Below, piece by piece: positions 26,012-34,911 of a stretch of DNA of 64,000 nucleotides (the first letter of the stretch is position 1; the number at the start of each line of letters is the position of its first letter). A program made the translations under genes and the position numbers. Below the pieces are notes generated by a model, which was not told the origin of the DNA, made no database searches, and was given only the letters and a program-made list of their open reading frames with translations. Origin of the DNA: Antarcticimicrobium sediminis (GTDB lineage Bacteria > Pseudomonadota > Alphaproteobacteria > Rhodobacterales > Rhodobacteraceae); assembly GCF_004348975.1 (NCBI RefSeq), contig NZ_SMFP01000002.1, forward strand, positions 186,001 to 250,000, written 5' to 3'.

Positions 26012-27718
26012 TTATGCGCCGTCCTTGCGATACCAGTCCGCTGCATTCCACAGCTCTGTATCCCAGACGTTCAGAACAACGCCGCCGAGCGAGTTGGAAT
26101 GCGCCGACAGACGTCCACGGTGCACCAGCGGGATCATCCCGCCTTTTTCAAACACCATCTTGTTCAGCTGCCGACCGATCTCGGCGCGGGCCGCGGCATC
26201 GGCGGTCTGCGTCAGCTTGAAGTGCAGCGCGTCGTAGTCCTCGTCGCAGAAGCGCGAGATGTTCTCCCCCTGCCACTGGCTGGCGGGTCTGGGCGCCTTG
26301 TCGCACAGACCGTTGCCGAAATAGCTTTGCGGATCGGTGCCGTTGAAGGTGTTGGCGTACATCTCGACGTCAGCATAGAACTTCTGGAAGGTATCCGGGC
26401 TGCCCGGGTCGCCGCCAAAGAACACGCTGGAGTTGACGTTGCGCAGCTCGCTCTCGATGCCGATCTCGCTCCACCACTGTTTGATCAGCGCCTGGAAATC
26501 CTGGCGCACCGCGTTGGTCGAGGTCTGATAGAGGATCTTCATCGGCTTGCCGTCCGGGGTTTCCCGCACGCCGTCGCCGTTGCTGTCGGTGTACCCTGCT
26601 GCTTCCAGCATGGCCTTGGCGCCTTCGATGTCCTGCACCTCGCAGCCTTCTATATCGGCGGCATAGATCGCCGGGGCCGGAACCCAGTTACAGGTGACCT
26701 TGCCCGCCTTGCCATAGCCGATCTCGACCAGCAGAGGGCGATCAATCGCCATCGACATCGCCTTGTAGACGGCCGGATCGCTCAGGAACGGGTGCGGGCG
26801 GATCACCGAACGCTCATCCGGGCCAAGCGCCGGATCGGGGTTGGTGTTGTTCAGCATGATCCGTTCCATCAGCGGGCCGAACCCGGCCACGGCAACGCCT
26901 TTGCCGCCCTGTTCCATCCGGGCGATCACGTCGGGCGCAAGCTGCAGGTTCCAAGCATAGTCGAATTCGCCCGTTTCCATCACCGCGCGGCCTGCCGCCG
27001 TCGCGTCGCCGCCGCCCTTCAGGGTCATGGTGGCAAAGGCCGGTTTGGCCGGGTCGCGATAATTCGGGTTGGCCTTCAGGGTGATCACGTCGTTGGGACG
27101 GAATTCATCAACGACATAGGCGCCGGTGCCGATCGGGTTAAAGTTCTGCTCGGTGCATTCGGGCGCCTTGGTGCCCATGCAATTCTCGAACTGCGCCTTC
27201 TGGATGATCGGGCTTTCACCGCCGACGAAGGGCCCATAGGGGAACGGGGTCGGCTTTTCAAAGGTGACCTTTACCGTCAGATCGTCGGGGGTTTCGATGC
27301 TGGTAACCCCTTCGAACTTGGTGACCTGCGCGCAGCCGCCTTCGGGGTCCATGCAGTAATCGGCGGTGAATTTCACATCGGCCGAGGTCAGCGGCGATCC
27401 GTCGGACCACGTCAGGCCGGGGGTGATCTTCCACGTGATCGAGGTCAGATCCGCGCTCACGCCGCCATTCTCGACGGTGGGAACCTCAACGACCAGCCAA
27501 GGCACCAGATCGCCCTGTTCGTTGTAGCGGGCCAGGGGTTCGATCACCAGCGAGGAGGCTTCGACATCCTTGGTGCCGCCCGACAGAAACGGGTTCAGGA
27601 TCGAGGGGGCTTGCCAGTAGATGACGTTGACATTGCCGTCCGATCCCCTTTCCGCCATCGCCGCCGGGGCCAGCGCCGCAGATGCGATCGCGCCAAGCAA
27701 TAGGGCTTTCATCTTCAT
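26012..27718 (-). CDS. Peptide ABC transporter periplasmic substrate-binding protein (family 5)
   Basis: 568 residues from MKMKALLLGA, with an AGGAGAG ribosome site; signal peptide residues 1-22 ending APAAMA. The rest is a family 5 (DppA/OppA-like) binding protein: ITWKITPGLTWSDGSPLTSADVKFT near residue 100, GTGAYVVDEFRPNDVITLKANPNY near 200, and a C-terminal lobe with MIPLVHRGRLSAHS. An EF-hand-like loop DSNGDGVRE occurs near 365 and may bind calcium. Six or more cysteines could form periplasmic disulfides. It is the first gene of the transporter operon and divergent from the ATPase gene. The ligand class (peptide versus other) is inferred from the family and the M20 hydrolases nearby. Confidence 0.93.
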   Translation of the reverse strand: MKMKALLLGAIASAALAPAAMAERGSDGNVNVIYWQAPSILNPFLSGGTKDVEASSLVIEPLARYNEQGDLVPWLVVEVPTVENGGVSADLTSITWKITPGLTWSDGSPLTSADVKFTADYCMDPEGGCAQVTKFEGVTSIETPDDLTVKVTFEKPTPFPYGPFVGGESPIIQKAQFENCMGTKAPECTEQNFNPIGTGAYVVDEFRPNDVITLKANPNYRDPAKPAFATMTLKGGGDATAAGRAVMETGEFDYAWNLQLAPDVIARMEQGGKGVAVAGFGPLMERIMLNNTNPDPALGPDERSVIRPHPFLSDPAVYKAMSMAIDRPLLVEIGYGKAGKVTCNWVPAPAIYAADIEGCEVQDIEGAKAMLEAAGYTDSNGDGVRETPDGKPMKILYQTSTNAVRQDFQALIKQWWSEIGIESELRNVNSSVFFGGDPGSPDTFQKFYADVEMYANTFNGTDPQSYFGNGLCDKAPRPASQWQGENISRFCDEDYDALHFKLTQTADAAARAEIGRQLNKMVFEKGGMIPLVHRGRLSAHSNSLGGVVLNVWDTELWNAADWYRKDGA

Positions 27719-27930
27719 TTCACTCTCCTGGTTGGACAACTTTGTGTCACTCTATTTCCGCTTGAGATGCGGATGGTTGTCTGTCCGTTGCGTAGATAAC
27801 ATCCTGTTTCAACGTTATAATATTGATCTCCACGCCCTTTTTCGGGCGGTGTTCGCAGCGGATACTCCCCCATCGAAACAGAGTTTCCAGAAATTGCAAG
27901 CCTTGCTGTCGGGAAAAGGGCACGGGGGGT

Positions 27931-27959
27931 TTGACAGGTGCCGGGCTGCCGTCCTAGCG
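27931..27959 (+). promoter_or_regulatory. Candidate promoter of the fused transporter ATPase gene
   Basis: TTGACA (27931-27936), 17 bases, then CTAGCG (27954-27959), 28 bases before the GTG start. The -35 is perfect; the -10 is poor but of a kind seen in GC-rich alphaproteobacteria. The ribosome site GCGGAGG lies between it and the start. Confidence 0.45.
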
Positions 27960-27986
27960 TTCAAGCCTCAGCGGAGGTAACGCGAC

Positions 27987-29807
27987 GTGCTGGATAATCC
28001 AATTGCCCGGATCGACGGGCTCAGGGTCGAATTTCAAACAAAAGATGGCCCCGTAGTTGGGGTTGAGGACGTCTCGTTCGAGATCGCGCCGGGGGAAACC
28101 CTCTGCATCGTGGGCGAATCCGGGTCGGGAAAGTCGGTGTCGTCGCTGTCTTTGATGCGGCTGGTTGAATTCGGCGGCGGAAAAATTTCGGCCGGGCGCC
28201 TGATTTTTGATCGCAAGGACGGCGGCGAGGTCGATCTGGCCAAGACCGAACAGGGGCTGATGCGCCAGATTCGCGGCAATGAGATCGGGATGATCTTTCA
28301 GGAGCCGATGACCGCGCTGAACCCGGTCTTTACCGTGGGTCGGCAACTGACCGAAGGCTTGCGGGTGCACAAGAACATGTCGCGCTCCGAGGCCGAGGCC
28401 CGCGCGCTGGAATTGCTGCGCGAGGTGCGGATCCCGGAACCGGAACAGCGGCTCAAGCAATATCCGCACGAACTTTCCGGCGGGATGCGCCAGCGGGTGG
28501 TGATCGCGATGGCGATGGCTTGCGCCCCGCGCCTGTTGATCGCGGATGAACCCACCACCGCGCTCGACGTGACCATTCAGGCCGAGATCCTGGCGCTGAT
28601 GGACCGGCTCAAGCGCGAGACGGGCACAGCGGTGATGTTCATCACCCATGATATGGCCGTGGTCGCCCAGATGGCCGACCGGGTCGTGGTCATGTACCGC
28701 GGCAACAAGGTCGAAGAGGGAACGGTCGAGCAGATCTTTGAAAATCCGCAGCACGAGTATACCAAATCACTGCTGGCAGCGGTGCCCAAGCTGGGCGAGA
28801 TGCGCGGCAAATCGGCGCCGGAACCGATGAAACTGCTCGGGGTCGAGGGGCAGAACCTCGCGCCGATCCCTGGCACCAACGAACGCTTGTTGACGGTCAA
28901 GGGGCTGACCACCCGCTTTGCGGTCAAGGGTGGCTTTTTCCGCCGCACCCTGGCCAATGTGCATGCGGTCGAGGATCTCTCCTTTACCCTGAACAAGGGC
29001 CAGACGCTGAGTCTGGTGGGCGAATCCGGCTGTGGAAAATCCACCGCCGGGCGCTCGATCCTGCGGCTGGTCGAACCCAACGCGGGCGAGATCGACCTCG
29101 ACGGCGTCGACATCATGAAGCTGGAGCCGCGCGACCTGCGCAAGGCCCGGATCGACATGCAGATGATCTTTCAAGATCCCTTTGCCTCGCTCAATCCGCA
29201 GATGCAACTGTTGGATCAGGTGGCGGAACCGATGCGCAACTATGGCATCGCGACGGGGTCCGAAATTCAGGATCGGGTCGCAACCCTGTTCGACCGGGTG
29301 CATCTGCCGCGCAGCTTCATGCGCCGCTTTCCCCACGAGATGTCCGGCGGACAACGCCAACGGATCGCCATCGCGCGGGCGCTGGCCCTGAACCCCAAGC
29401 TGATCATCGCCGACGAGGCGGTCAGCGCGCTGGACGTCAGCGTGCAGGCACAGGTGTTGAACCTGATGATGGAGCTTCAGGCCGAGCTTGGTCTGTCCTA
29501 TCTCTTCATCAGCCACGACATGGCGGTGGTGGAACGCGTCAGCCACTATGTCGGCGTCATGTATCTGGGGCGCATCGTTGAAATGGGGTCGCGGGCGCGG
29601 GTGTTCGAGAACCCGCAGCACCCCTATACGCAGGCCCTGATGAAGGCGGTTCCCATCGCCGACCCGCACCGGCGCAAAAGCGAAAAGGATCTGAACTTCA
29701 AACCGATCCCTTCGCCGATCCATTCGCTGGACTACGTGCCCGAACCCTCGCTGTATAACGAGGTGGAGCCGGGGCATCTGGTTCTGACCACCGATAGCGG
29801 CTATTGA
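27987..29807 (+). CDS. Fused peptide ABC transporter ATP-binding protein (DppD-DppF type)
   Basis: 606 residues, two complete ABC ATPases in one chain. The first has Walker A GESGSGKS at 43-50, signature LSGGMRQRV near 165 and the Walker B LLIADEPTTALD; the second has Walker A GESGCGKS near 347, signature MSGGQRQRI near 452 and LIIADEAVSALD. Each half ends with an oligopeptide-type C-terminal extension (HEYTKSLLAAVPKL and HPYTQALMKAVPI). GTG start behind GCGGAGG. It is divergent from, and completes, the binding protein-permease operon, and energises peptide uptake in the cytoplasm. ArgE-like and other M20 genes follow in the same direction. Confidence 0.95.
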   Translation: MLDNPIARIDGLRVEFQTKDGPVVGVEDVSFEIAPGETLCIVGESGSGKSVSSLSLMRLVEFGGGKISAGRLIFDRKDGGEVDLAKTEQGLMRQIRGNEIGMIFQEPMTALNPVFTVGRQLTEGLRVHKNMSRSEAEARALELLREVRIPEPEQRLKQYPHELSGGMRQRVVIAMAMACAPRLLIADEPTTALDVTIQAEILALMDRLKRETGTAVMFITHDMAVVAQMADRVVVMYRGNKVEEGTVEQIFENPQHEYTKSLLAAVPKLGEMRGKSAPEPMKLLGVEGQNLAPIPGTNERLLTVKGLTTRFAVKGGFFRRTLANVHAVEDLSFTLNKGQTLSLVGESGCGKSTAGRSILRLVEPNAGEIDLDGVDIMKLEPRDLRKARIDMQMIFQDPFASLNPQMQLLDQVAEPMRNYGIATGSEIQDRVATLFDRVHLPRSFMRRFPHEMSGGQRQRIAIARALALNPKLIIADEAVSALDVSVQAQVLNLMMELQAELGLSYLFISHDMAVVERVSHYVGVMYLGRIVEMGSRARVFENPQHPYTQALMKAVPIADPHRRKSEKDLNFKPIPSPIHSLDYVPEPSLYNEVEPGHLVLTTDSGY

Positions 29808-30036
29808 GGCTGACGATGCGTGTTGCCTCCTTCCGCCCGACTGTTTCGCCGGAGGGGGCCGCACCGAAGATTTTGCCGGGACCCCGACAGGGCCGCCGAA
29901 CGCCGCTGACACCGGACCCTTCAGCTGGGGCAGGGCCGTCGCCTTGGCCGCGATGTGCCCGAAAGCTGCGCGAAACACCGCGCAGAATGACTGCGGCCCC
30001 TTTCTTTTTGCCACTGATCACGACACCGGAGCTTTG

Positions 30037-31209
30037 ATGCCGACACGTTTAACCCCGCGCGAAATTCTGGAAAAGCTGGTTGGCTTTCCCACCGTCAGCC
30101 GCGACACCAACCTGCCTTTGGTCGACTGGGTCGAAGACTATCTCACCTCCCATGGCATCACCGCACATCGCTGGGTCGACCCCGACCAGCCGCACAAGGC
30201 GGCGCTGTTTGCCCATGTCGGCCCGTTGCAAGAGGGGGCCATCGTCCTGTCAGGCCACACCGACGTGGTGCCGGTGGATGGCCAACCCTGGACCTCGGAT
30301 CCCTTCGTTCTTACCGAACGTGATGGCAAGCTTTACGGGCGCGGTAGCACCGACATGAAGGGCTATGACGCGCTGGCGATCTGGGCGCTGGTCGAGGCAC
30401 AGACGCGCGGGGTCAAACGCCCGCTGCAACTGGCGCTCAGCTTTGACGAAGAGGTCGGCTGCACCGGCGCGCCGCCGATGATTCAAGCGATGCAATCGAT
30501 TCTGCCCAAGGGCAGCGCGGTGATCGTCGGCGAGCCCTCGATGATGCGCGCCGTCACCGGCCACAAGGGCGGTCAGGGCTTCTGGGTCGATGTCTGGGGG
30601 CACGAGGTGCACAGCTCGCTGCTGCATACCGGCGTCAACGCCATCATGGAGGCCGCAAAGGTCATCGACTGGACCAACACCGTCAACGCGCAGGAACGTG
30701 CCCGCACACCCTCTGACGTTGCCGCGATGTTCGATCCCCCCTGGACCACGCTGCATGTGGGGCTGATCGAGGGCGGCACGGCGGCCAATATCACCGCCAA
30801 GCACTGCCGTTTCGATCTTGGCTTTCGCACCGTGCCGGATGACGATCCCGACGACTGGCGCGCCCGCATCGACGCCAAGCTGGCCGAGGTCGAGGCCGCG
30901 ATGCAAGCGGTGCATCCCGACGCAAGGATCGAGATCGCGCGGCGCTTTTCCCTGCCCGGATTGCACCCCGAGGACAATGGCGAGGCCGAGGCACTGGTGC
31001 GCGCCATCACCGGCGACAACGCCGGTCATGTGGTCAGCTACGGCACCGAGGCCGGCCAGTTTCAGGACGCCGGGTATTCTGCCGTGGTCTGCGGCCCCGG
31101 GGACATCGCGCAGGCGCACCAGCCCGACGAATTCATCACCTTGGCCCAGTTCGCCGCCGGTCAGGACTTCATGGCGCGCCTCGTCACCCGCTTGCAGGAG
31201 GGGCAGTAG
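30037..31209 (+). CDS. argE: Acetylornithine deacetylase (ArgE-type M20 hydrolase)
   Basis: 390 residues from MPTRLTPREILEKLVGFPT. Metal-site motifs of M20A are present: GHTDVVPVDG (His and following Asp, near 75), GRGSTDMKGYD (bridging Asp near 106) and FDEEVGCTGA (catalytic Glu and ligand Glu near 140). The FRTVPDDDPD segment and the long dimer domain fit ArgE. It removes the acetyl group from N-acetylornithine in arginine synthesis, but its place among peptide-uptake and M20D genes means it may instead act on other N-acyl amino acids. It directly abuts the next gene (stop codon, then ATG). Confidence 0.85.
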   Translation: MPTRLTPREILEKLVGFPTVSRDTNLPLVDWVEDYLTSHGITAHRWVDPDQPHKAALFAHVGPLQEGAIVLSGHTDVVPVDGQPWTSDPFVLTERDGKLYGRGSTDMKGYDALAIWALVEAQTRGVKRPLQLALSFDEEVGCTGAPPMIQAMQSILPKGSAVIVGEPSMMRAVTGHKGGQGFWVDVWGHEVHSSLLHTGVNAIMEAAKVIDWTNTVNAQERARTPSDVAAMFDPPWTTLHVGLIEGGTAANITAKHCRFDLGFRTVPDDDPDDWRARIDAKLAEVEAAMQAVHPDARIEIARRFSLPGLHPEDNGEAEALVRAITGDNAGHVVSYGTEAGQFQDAGYSAVVCGPGDIAQAHQPDEFITLAQFAAGQDFMARLVTRLQEGQ

Positions 31210-32379
31210 ATGCCGATCAAGAACCGCTTTGCCGAATTGCTGCCGGAAATAACCGCGTGGCGACAGGACATCCACAGCCACCCCGAACTGGGGTTCTCGG
31301 AGACCCGCACCGCGGCGCTGGTGGCCGATAAGCTGCGCGCCTTTGGCTGTGACGAGGTGGTGAGCGGCATCGGGCAAACCGGCGTCGTCGGGGTGATCCG
31401 TGGCAAAAGCGACAGCCGCGGCCATGTCATCGGGCTGCGTGGCGACATGGACGCCTTGCCGATCCATGAGGAAAGCGGCGCGGCCTATGCCTCGCAAAAC
31501 CCGGGCGTGATGCATGCCTGCGGCCATGACGGCCATACCGCCATGCTGCTGGGGGCGGCCCGCTATCTGGTCGAGACCCGCAATTTCGACGGCACCGTCG
31601 TGCTGTTGTTCCAACCGGCCGAGGAATTGGGCAGCGGCGCCAAGGGGATGATCGACGACGGCGTGATGGATCGTTTCGGCGTGCAGGAGGTCTATGGCAT
31701 GCACAACATGCCCGGCCTGCCGGTGGGCCAGTTCGCCATTCGCCCCGGTGCCCTGATGGCCGCCACCGACGAATTCTTTATCGAGGTGACAGGGCGGGGC
31801 GGTCACGCGGCCGAACCGAACGAGGCGATCGACCCCACCGTCACCGCCAGCCAGAGCATCCTTGCCTTGCAAACCATTGTCAGCCGCAACGCCGATCCGA
31901 TCGCACAGGGGGTGATCTCGGTCACCTCGGTCGATACCTCCTCGCATGCCTATAACGTGATCCCGCAATCCGTCACCCTGCGCGGTACCGTGCGCACCCA
32001 TTCGGCCCAGATGCAGAACATGATCGAGGCGCGCTTGGGCGAGGTGGCGCGCGGCATCGCGCAGGGTTTTGGCGCTTTGGCTGAGGTTACCTATCTGCGC
32101 CACGTGCCGATCACCATCAACGCCGAAGAGCCGACCGCCTTTGCCACCGGGATCGCGAAGGCGGTCTCGGGCGGTTGCGCCGAGGCAGAGCTGATCATGG
32201 GCGGCGAGGATTTTTCCTATATGCTTGAGGCCCGCCCCGGGGCCTTCATCTTTGTCGGCAATGGCGACAGCGCGGCGCTGCACCACCCGCAGTACAACTT
32301 CGAGGACGAGGCGATCCCCGCGGGCTGTAGCTGGTTCGCCGAACTGGTTGAACGCCGGATGCCTACGGCGCAGGCCTAG
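31210..32379 (+). CDS. M20D amidohydrolase (hippurate hydrolase/aminoacylase type), first paralogue
   Basis: 389 residues. Motifs: GLRGDMDALPI (near 77), HACGHDGHTAMLLG with the metal-binding His pair (near 100), FQPAEE with catalytic Glu (near 136), GMHNMPG, and C-terminal MGGEDFSYML. Enzymes of this group release amino acids from N-acyl or N-benzoyl conjugates, or cleave dipeptides. Starts immediately after argE, so translation is probably coupled. The following gene is a close paralogue. Confidence 0.93.
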   Translation: MPIKNRFAELLPEITAWRQDIHSHPELGFSETRTAALVADKLRAFGCDEVVSGIGQTGVVGVIRGKSDSRGHVIGLRGDMDALPIHEESGAAYASQNPGVMHACGHDGHTAMLLGAARYLVETRNFDGTVVLLFQPAEELGSGAKGMIDDGVMDRFGVQEVYGMHNMPGLPVGQFAIRPGALMAATDEFFIEVTGRGGHAAEPNEAIDPTVTASQSILALQTIVSRNADPIAQGVISVTSVDTSSHAYNVIPQSVTLRGTVRTHSAQMQNMIEARLGEVARGIAQGFGALAEVTYLRHVPITINAEEPTAFATGIAKAVSGGCAEAELIMGGEDFSYMLEARPGAFIFVGNGDSAALHHPQYNFEDEAIPAGCSWFAELVERRMPTAQA

Positions 32380-32400
32380 CCTGCGCCGCGTGCGGACAGA

Positions 32401-32423
32401 GCGTGTTTTCGCAGAAAACATGC
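32401..32423. other. Hairpin between the two M20D paralogues
   Basis: A 10-bp stem with one G-U pair (GCGTGTTTTC with GAAAACATGC, loop GCA) 22 bases after the stop of the first paralogue. No T-run follows, so it is more likely an RNA-stability or attenuating element than a terminator. Confidence 0.5.
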
Positions 32424-32520
32424 GGAGTCCATCACCCGGTGACGAAAACGCGCTATGTCAGGCGCGAGAGATAAAACAAGACTGCGTCCCGCAAGGGCGC
32501 GAATAACAAGGAGAGTGACC

Positions 32521-33684
32521 ATGCCGGTCAAGAACCGCTTTGCCGAACTGCAGGACGAAATCACCGCTTGGCGGCGCGATCTGCACGAGAACCCCGAGAT
32601 CCTGTTTGAAACCCACCGCACCAGCGCCATGGTCGCCGACAAGCTCAAGGCGTTCGGTTGCGACGAGGTGGTCACCGGCATCGGGCGCACCGGGGTCGTC
32701 GGCGTGATCAAGGGCAAGTCGGACCGCTCTGGCAAGGTGATCGGGCTGCGCGCCGACATGGATGCGCTGCCGATCAACGAGGCGACCGGGCTCGACTATG
32801 CCTCCAAGACCCCGAACGCCATGCATGCCTGCGGCCATGACGGCCATACCGCGATGCTGCTGGGCGCGGCCAAATACCTGTCCGAGACCCGCAATTTCGA
32901 CGGCACCGTCGTGGTGATCTTTCAGCCCGCCGAAGAGGGCGGCGGCGGCGGCAAGGAAATGTGCGACGATGGGCTGATGGCGCGCTGGGGCATTCAGGAG
33001 GTCTATGGCATGCACAACTGGCCGGGCCTGCCCACCGGCAAATTCGCCATTCGTCCCGGCGCCTTCTTCGCCGCCACTGACCAGTTCGACATCCATTTCG
33101 AGGGCAAGGGCGGCCACGCCGCCAAGCCGCATGAAACCGTGGACACCACCGTGATGGCGGCGCAGGCGGTGACGGCGCTGCAAACCATCGCCAGCCGCAA
33201 TGCCGACCCGATCGATCAGGTGGTGGTCTCGGTCACCTCGTTTGAAACCTCCTCCAAGGCCTTCAACGTGATCCCGCAAAAGGTCCACCTCAAGGGCACC
33301 GTGCGCACCATGAGCAAGGACATGCGCGCCATGGCCGAGACCCGGATCAGCGAGATTTGCAACGGCATCGCCGCGACCTTCGGCGGCACGGTCGTGGTCG
33401 ATTATCATCGTGGCTACCCGGTGATGGTGAACTCCGAAGACCAGACCGAATTCGCCGCAGAGGTGGCGCGCAAGGTGTCGGGGGGCTGTGACGAGGCACC
33501 AATGGTCATGGGCGGCGAAGATTTCGCCTTCCTGCTTGAGGAACGCCCGGGCGCCTATATTCTGGTCGGCAACGGCGACACCGCGATGGTGCACCACCCG
33601 GAATACAACTTCAACGACGAGGCGATTCCGGCGGGTTGCTCATGGTGGGCCGAGATCGTCGAAAGCCGGATGCCAGCGGCCTGA
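32521..33684 (+). CDS. M20D amidohydrolase, second paralogue
   Basis: 387 residues; AAGGAGAG ribosome site. It is similar along its whole length to the preceding gene (same start MP.KNRFAEL, same HACGHDGHTAMLLGAA, same ETRNFDGTVV), so the pair is a tandem duplication. Differences include GLRADMDALPI, FQPAEEGGGGGKEM with a glycine run, HNWPG instead of HNMPG and MGGEDFAFLL; these lie around the substrate pocket and suggest different acyl or amino-acid preference. The gap between paralogues carries a stable hairpin. Confidence 0.93.
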   Translation: MPVKNRFAELQDEITAWRRDLHENPEILFETHRTSAMVADKLKAFGCDEVVTGIGRTGVVGVIKGKSDRSGKVIGLRADMDALPINEATGLDYASKTPNAMHACGHDGHTAMLLGAAKYLSETRNFDGTVVVIFQPAEEGGGGGKEMCDDGLMARWGIQEVYGMHNWPGLPTGKFAIRPGAFFAATDQFDIHFEGKGGHAAKPHETVDTTVMAAQAVTALQTIASRNADPIDQVVVSVTSFETSSKAFNVIPQKVHLKGTVRTMSKDMRAMAETRISEICNGIAATFGGTVVVDYHRGYPVMVNSEDQTEFAAEVARKVSGGCDEAPMVMGGEDFAFLLEERPGAYILVGNGDTAMVHHPEYNFNDEAIPAGCSWWAEIVESRMPAA

Positions 33685-33711
33685 CCCACAGGCCTCTGCA
33701 AACCACCGAAG

Positions 33712-33738
33712 CGAGGGCGGCCCCCGTCGCCGCCCTCG
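33712..33738. terminator. Hairpin in a convergent gap (terminator-like, no T-run)
   Basis: A 9-bp perfect stem CGAGGGCGG/CCGCCCTCG (33712-33720 with 33730-33738), nine-base loop, 28 bases after the M20D stop. No T-run on either side, so termination is uncertain. Confidence 0.5.
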
Positions 33739-33770
33739 TGTCATGCCCGGCGGGCCCGATCCGCCCCTGC

Positions 33771-33833
33771 CTTTTTCTGGCTGAAAATACTCCGGGGGAG
33801 GCGCGGCAAAGCCGCGACGGGGGCAGCGTCCCC
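33771..33833 (+). repeat. Dispersed intergenic box-plus-hairpin element, copy B
   Basis: CTTTTTCTGG, then GAAAATACTCC, a G-run, a 6-bp hairpin CGCGGC-AAA-GCCGCG (33802-33807 with 33811-33816) and a second small GGGG/CCCC hairpin. It is the best preserved copy and defines the orientation used here. It lies between convergent M20D and glycosyltransferase genes. Confidence 0.7.
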
Positions 33834-33867
33834 AAACTTCACTTAGCTCCGACACACCCCGCCGGCG

Positions 33868-34911
33868 TCAGCCGTCGGACCAAAGCGCCTGATAGACCGC
33901 CTCGATCCCCTCGGCCTCGGCGCGGGCGCTAAAACGACCTTCGGCGATCTCGCGCGCGGCTCGACACATTGCAACGTGACGGGCCGGGTCGCCAAGCAGG
34001 GCGCGGGCGGCCTCGGCCGCCTCGGAGGCCGCCTTCTGTGCCACCACGATGCCGCTGCGCCCCTGCGCGGAAAAGGCGCGGTAATAGCCGGCCTCGCTGG
34101 CCACGAAGGGGGCGCCGCTCGCCATGCCTTCCAACGGCACCATGCCATAGCCCTCATAGCGCGGCAGTTGCATCACCAGCGACAGCGCCCGCATCAACGC
34201 GGGCAGGTCGGCGGCGGGCACTTCGCCGGGAAACAGGATGCGCGCGCCCAGACCGGCGGCACTGACACGGCGCTTGAGACCGTCAAGAAATCCCTGATGT
34301 TCGCGCGCGGCACGCCCCAGCACCAGCGCGGTTGCACCGGGCAGATCGGGCAACAGGCGCAGCATAGACTCGACAAACAGATCGGTGCCCTTTTCGGGCC
34401 GGATCCGCCCCACCGTGGCAATTCCCATGGTGCCACCATACCCCAGCCTGGCCCAGGCGGCGGCACGATCCGGCGCAGGGGTGAACAGATCGCAATCCAC
34501 CCCGTGCGGCACCACCGCGCGCACATGGGGCACGAACTGCGCCGCGCGTTCGGTGGTGGCGACAATGGCATCCATGCGCGAAATCAGCCAGCGCGGCAGC
34601 GCCGAGTGTCGCCGCTGCGCCGACGAGGTAAAGACGATGCGGATCGGCAGTCGCAGCACGTCGCGGGCCCAGATCGCCGCGCGCATCTCTGTATTGCGGC
34701 GCACATGCCAGATCGAAAACGGCCGCCCTGGCGGCGGTTGGCGCGACAGGGCGCGGGCCTGCGACAGCGGGATCGGGTCCGGGCAGCCGGGCAGGGGATG
34801 CCCCACCAGCGCCAAATCATGGGTCTTGATCTGTTGCCGGATCACATTGGCGGCAGTGGCCGAGACCCCGGTGAAATTGCGGTTGAAATTGGTGACGAAC
34901 AGTTCAGACAT
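33868..34911 (-). CDS. Glycosyltransferase family 4 (GT-B) protein
   Basis: 347 residues from MSELFVTNFNRNFTGVSAT. The C-terminal GT-B lobe has the nucleotide-sugar region VGRIRPEKGTDLFVESML (near 175), and the retaining-enzyme signature region RYEGYGMVPLEGMASGAPFVAS (Glu-x7-Glu) near 268-289. The ATG overlaps the stop of waaA by eight bases, with GGAGG in front, so it is co-translated with Kdo transferase. This makes lipopolysaccharide core assembly the likely role; donor and acceptor sugars are unknown. Confidence 0.88.
   Translation of the reverse strand: MSELFVTNFNRNFTGVSATAANVIRQQIKTHDLALVGHPLPGCPDPIPLSQARALSRQPPPGRPFSIWHVRRNTEMRAAIWARDVLRLPIRIVFTSSAQRRHSALPRWLISRMDAIVATTERAAQFVPHVRAVVPHGVDCDLFTPAPDRAAAWARLGYGGTMGIATVGRIRPEKGTDLFVESMLRLLPDLPGATALVLGRAAREHQGFLDGLKRRVSAAGLGARILFPGEVPAADLPALMRALSLVMQLPRYEGYGMVPLEGMASGAPFVASEAGYYRAFSAQGRSGIVVAQKAASEAAEAARALLGDPARHVAMCRAAREIAEGRFSARAEAEGIEAVYQALWSDG

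Noticed and set aside
26099-27703. Long plus-strand frame opposite the peptide-binding protein
   Set aside because: Shadow of the binding-protein gene, whose signal peptide, family motifs and ribosome site are clear.
27858-27870. GATACTCCCCC as a further copy of the dispersed box
   Set aside because: It lacks the T-rich part and the hairpin; shares only a short chance match.
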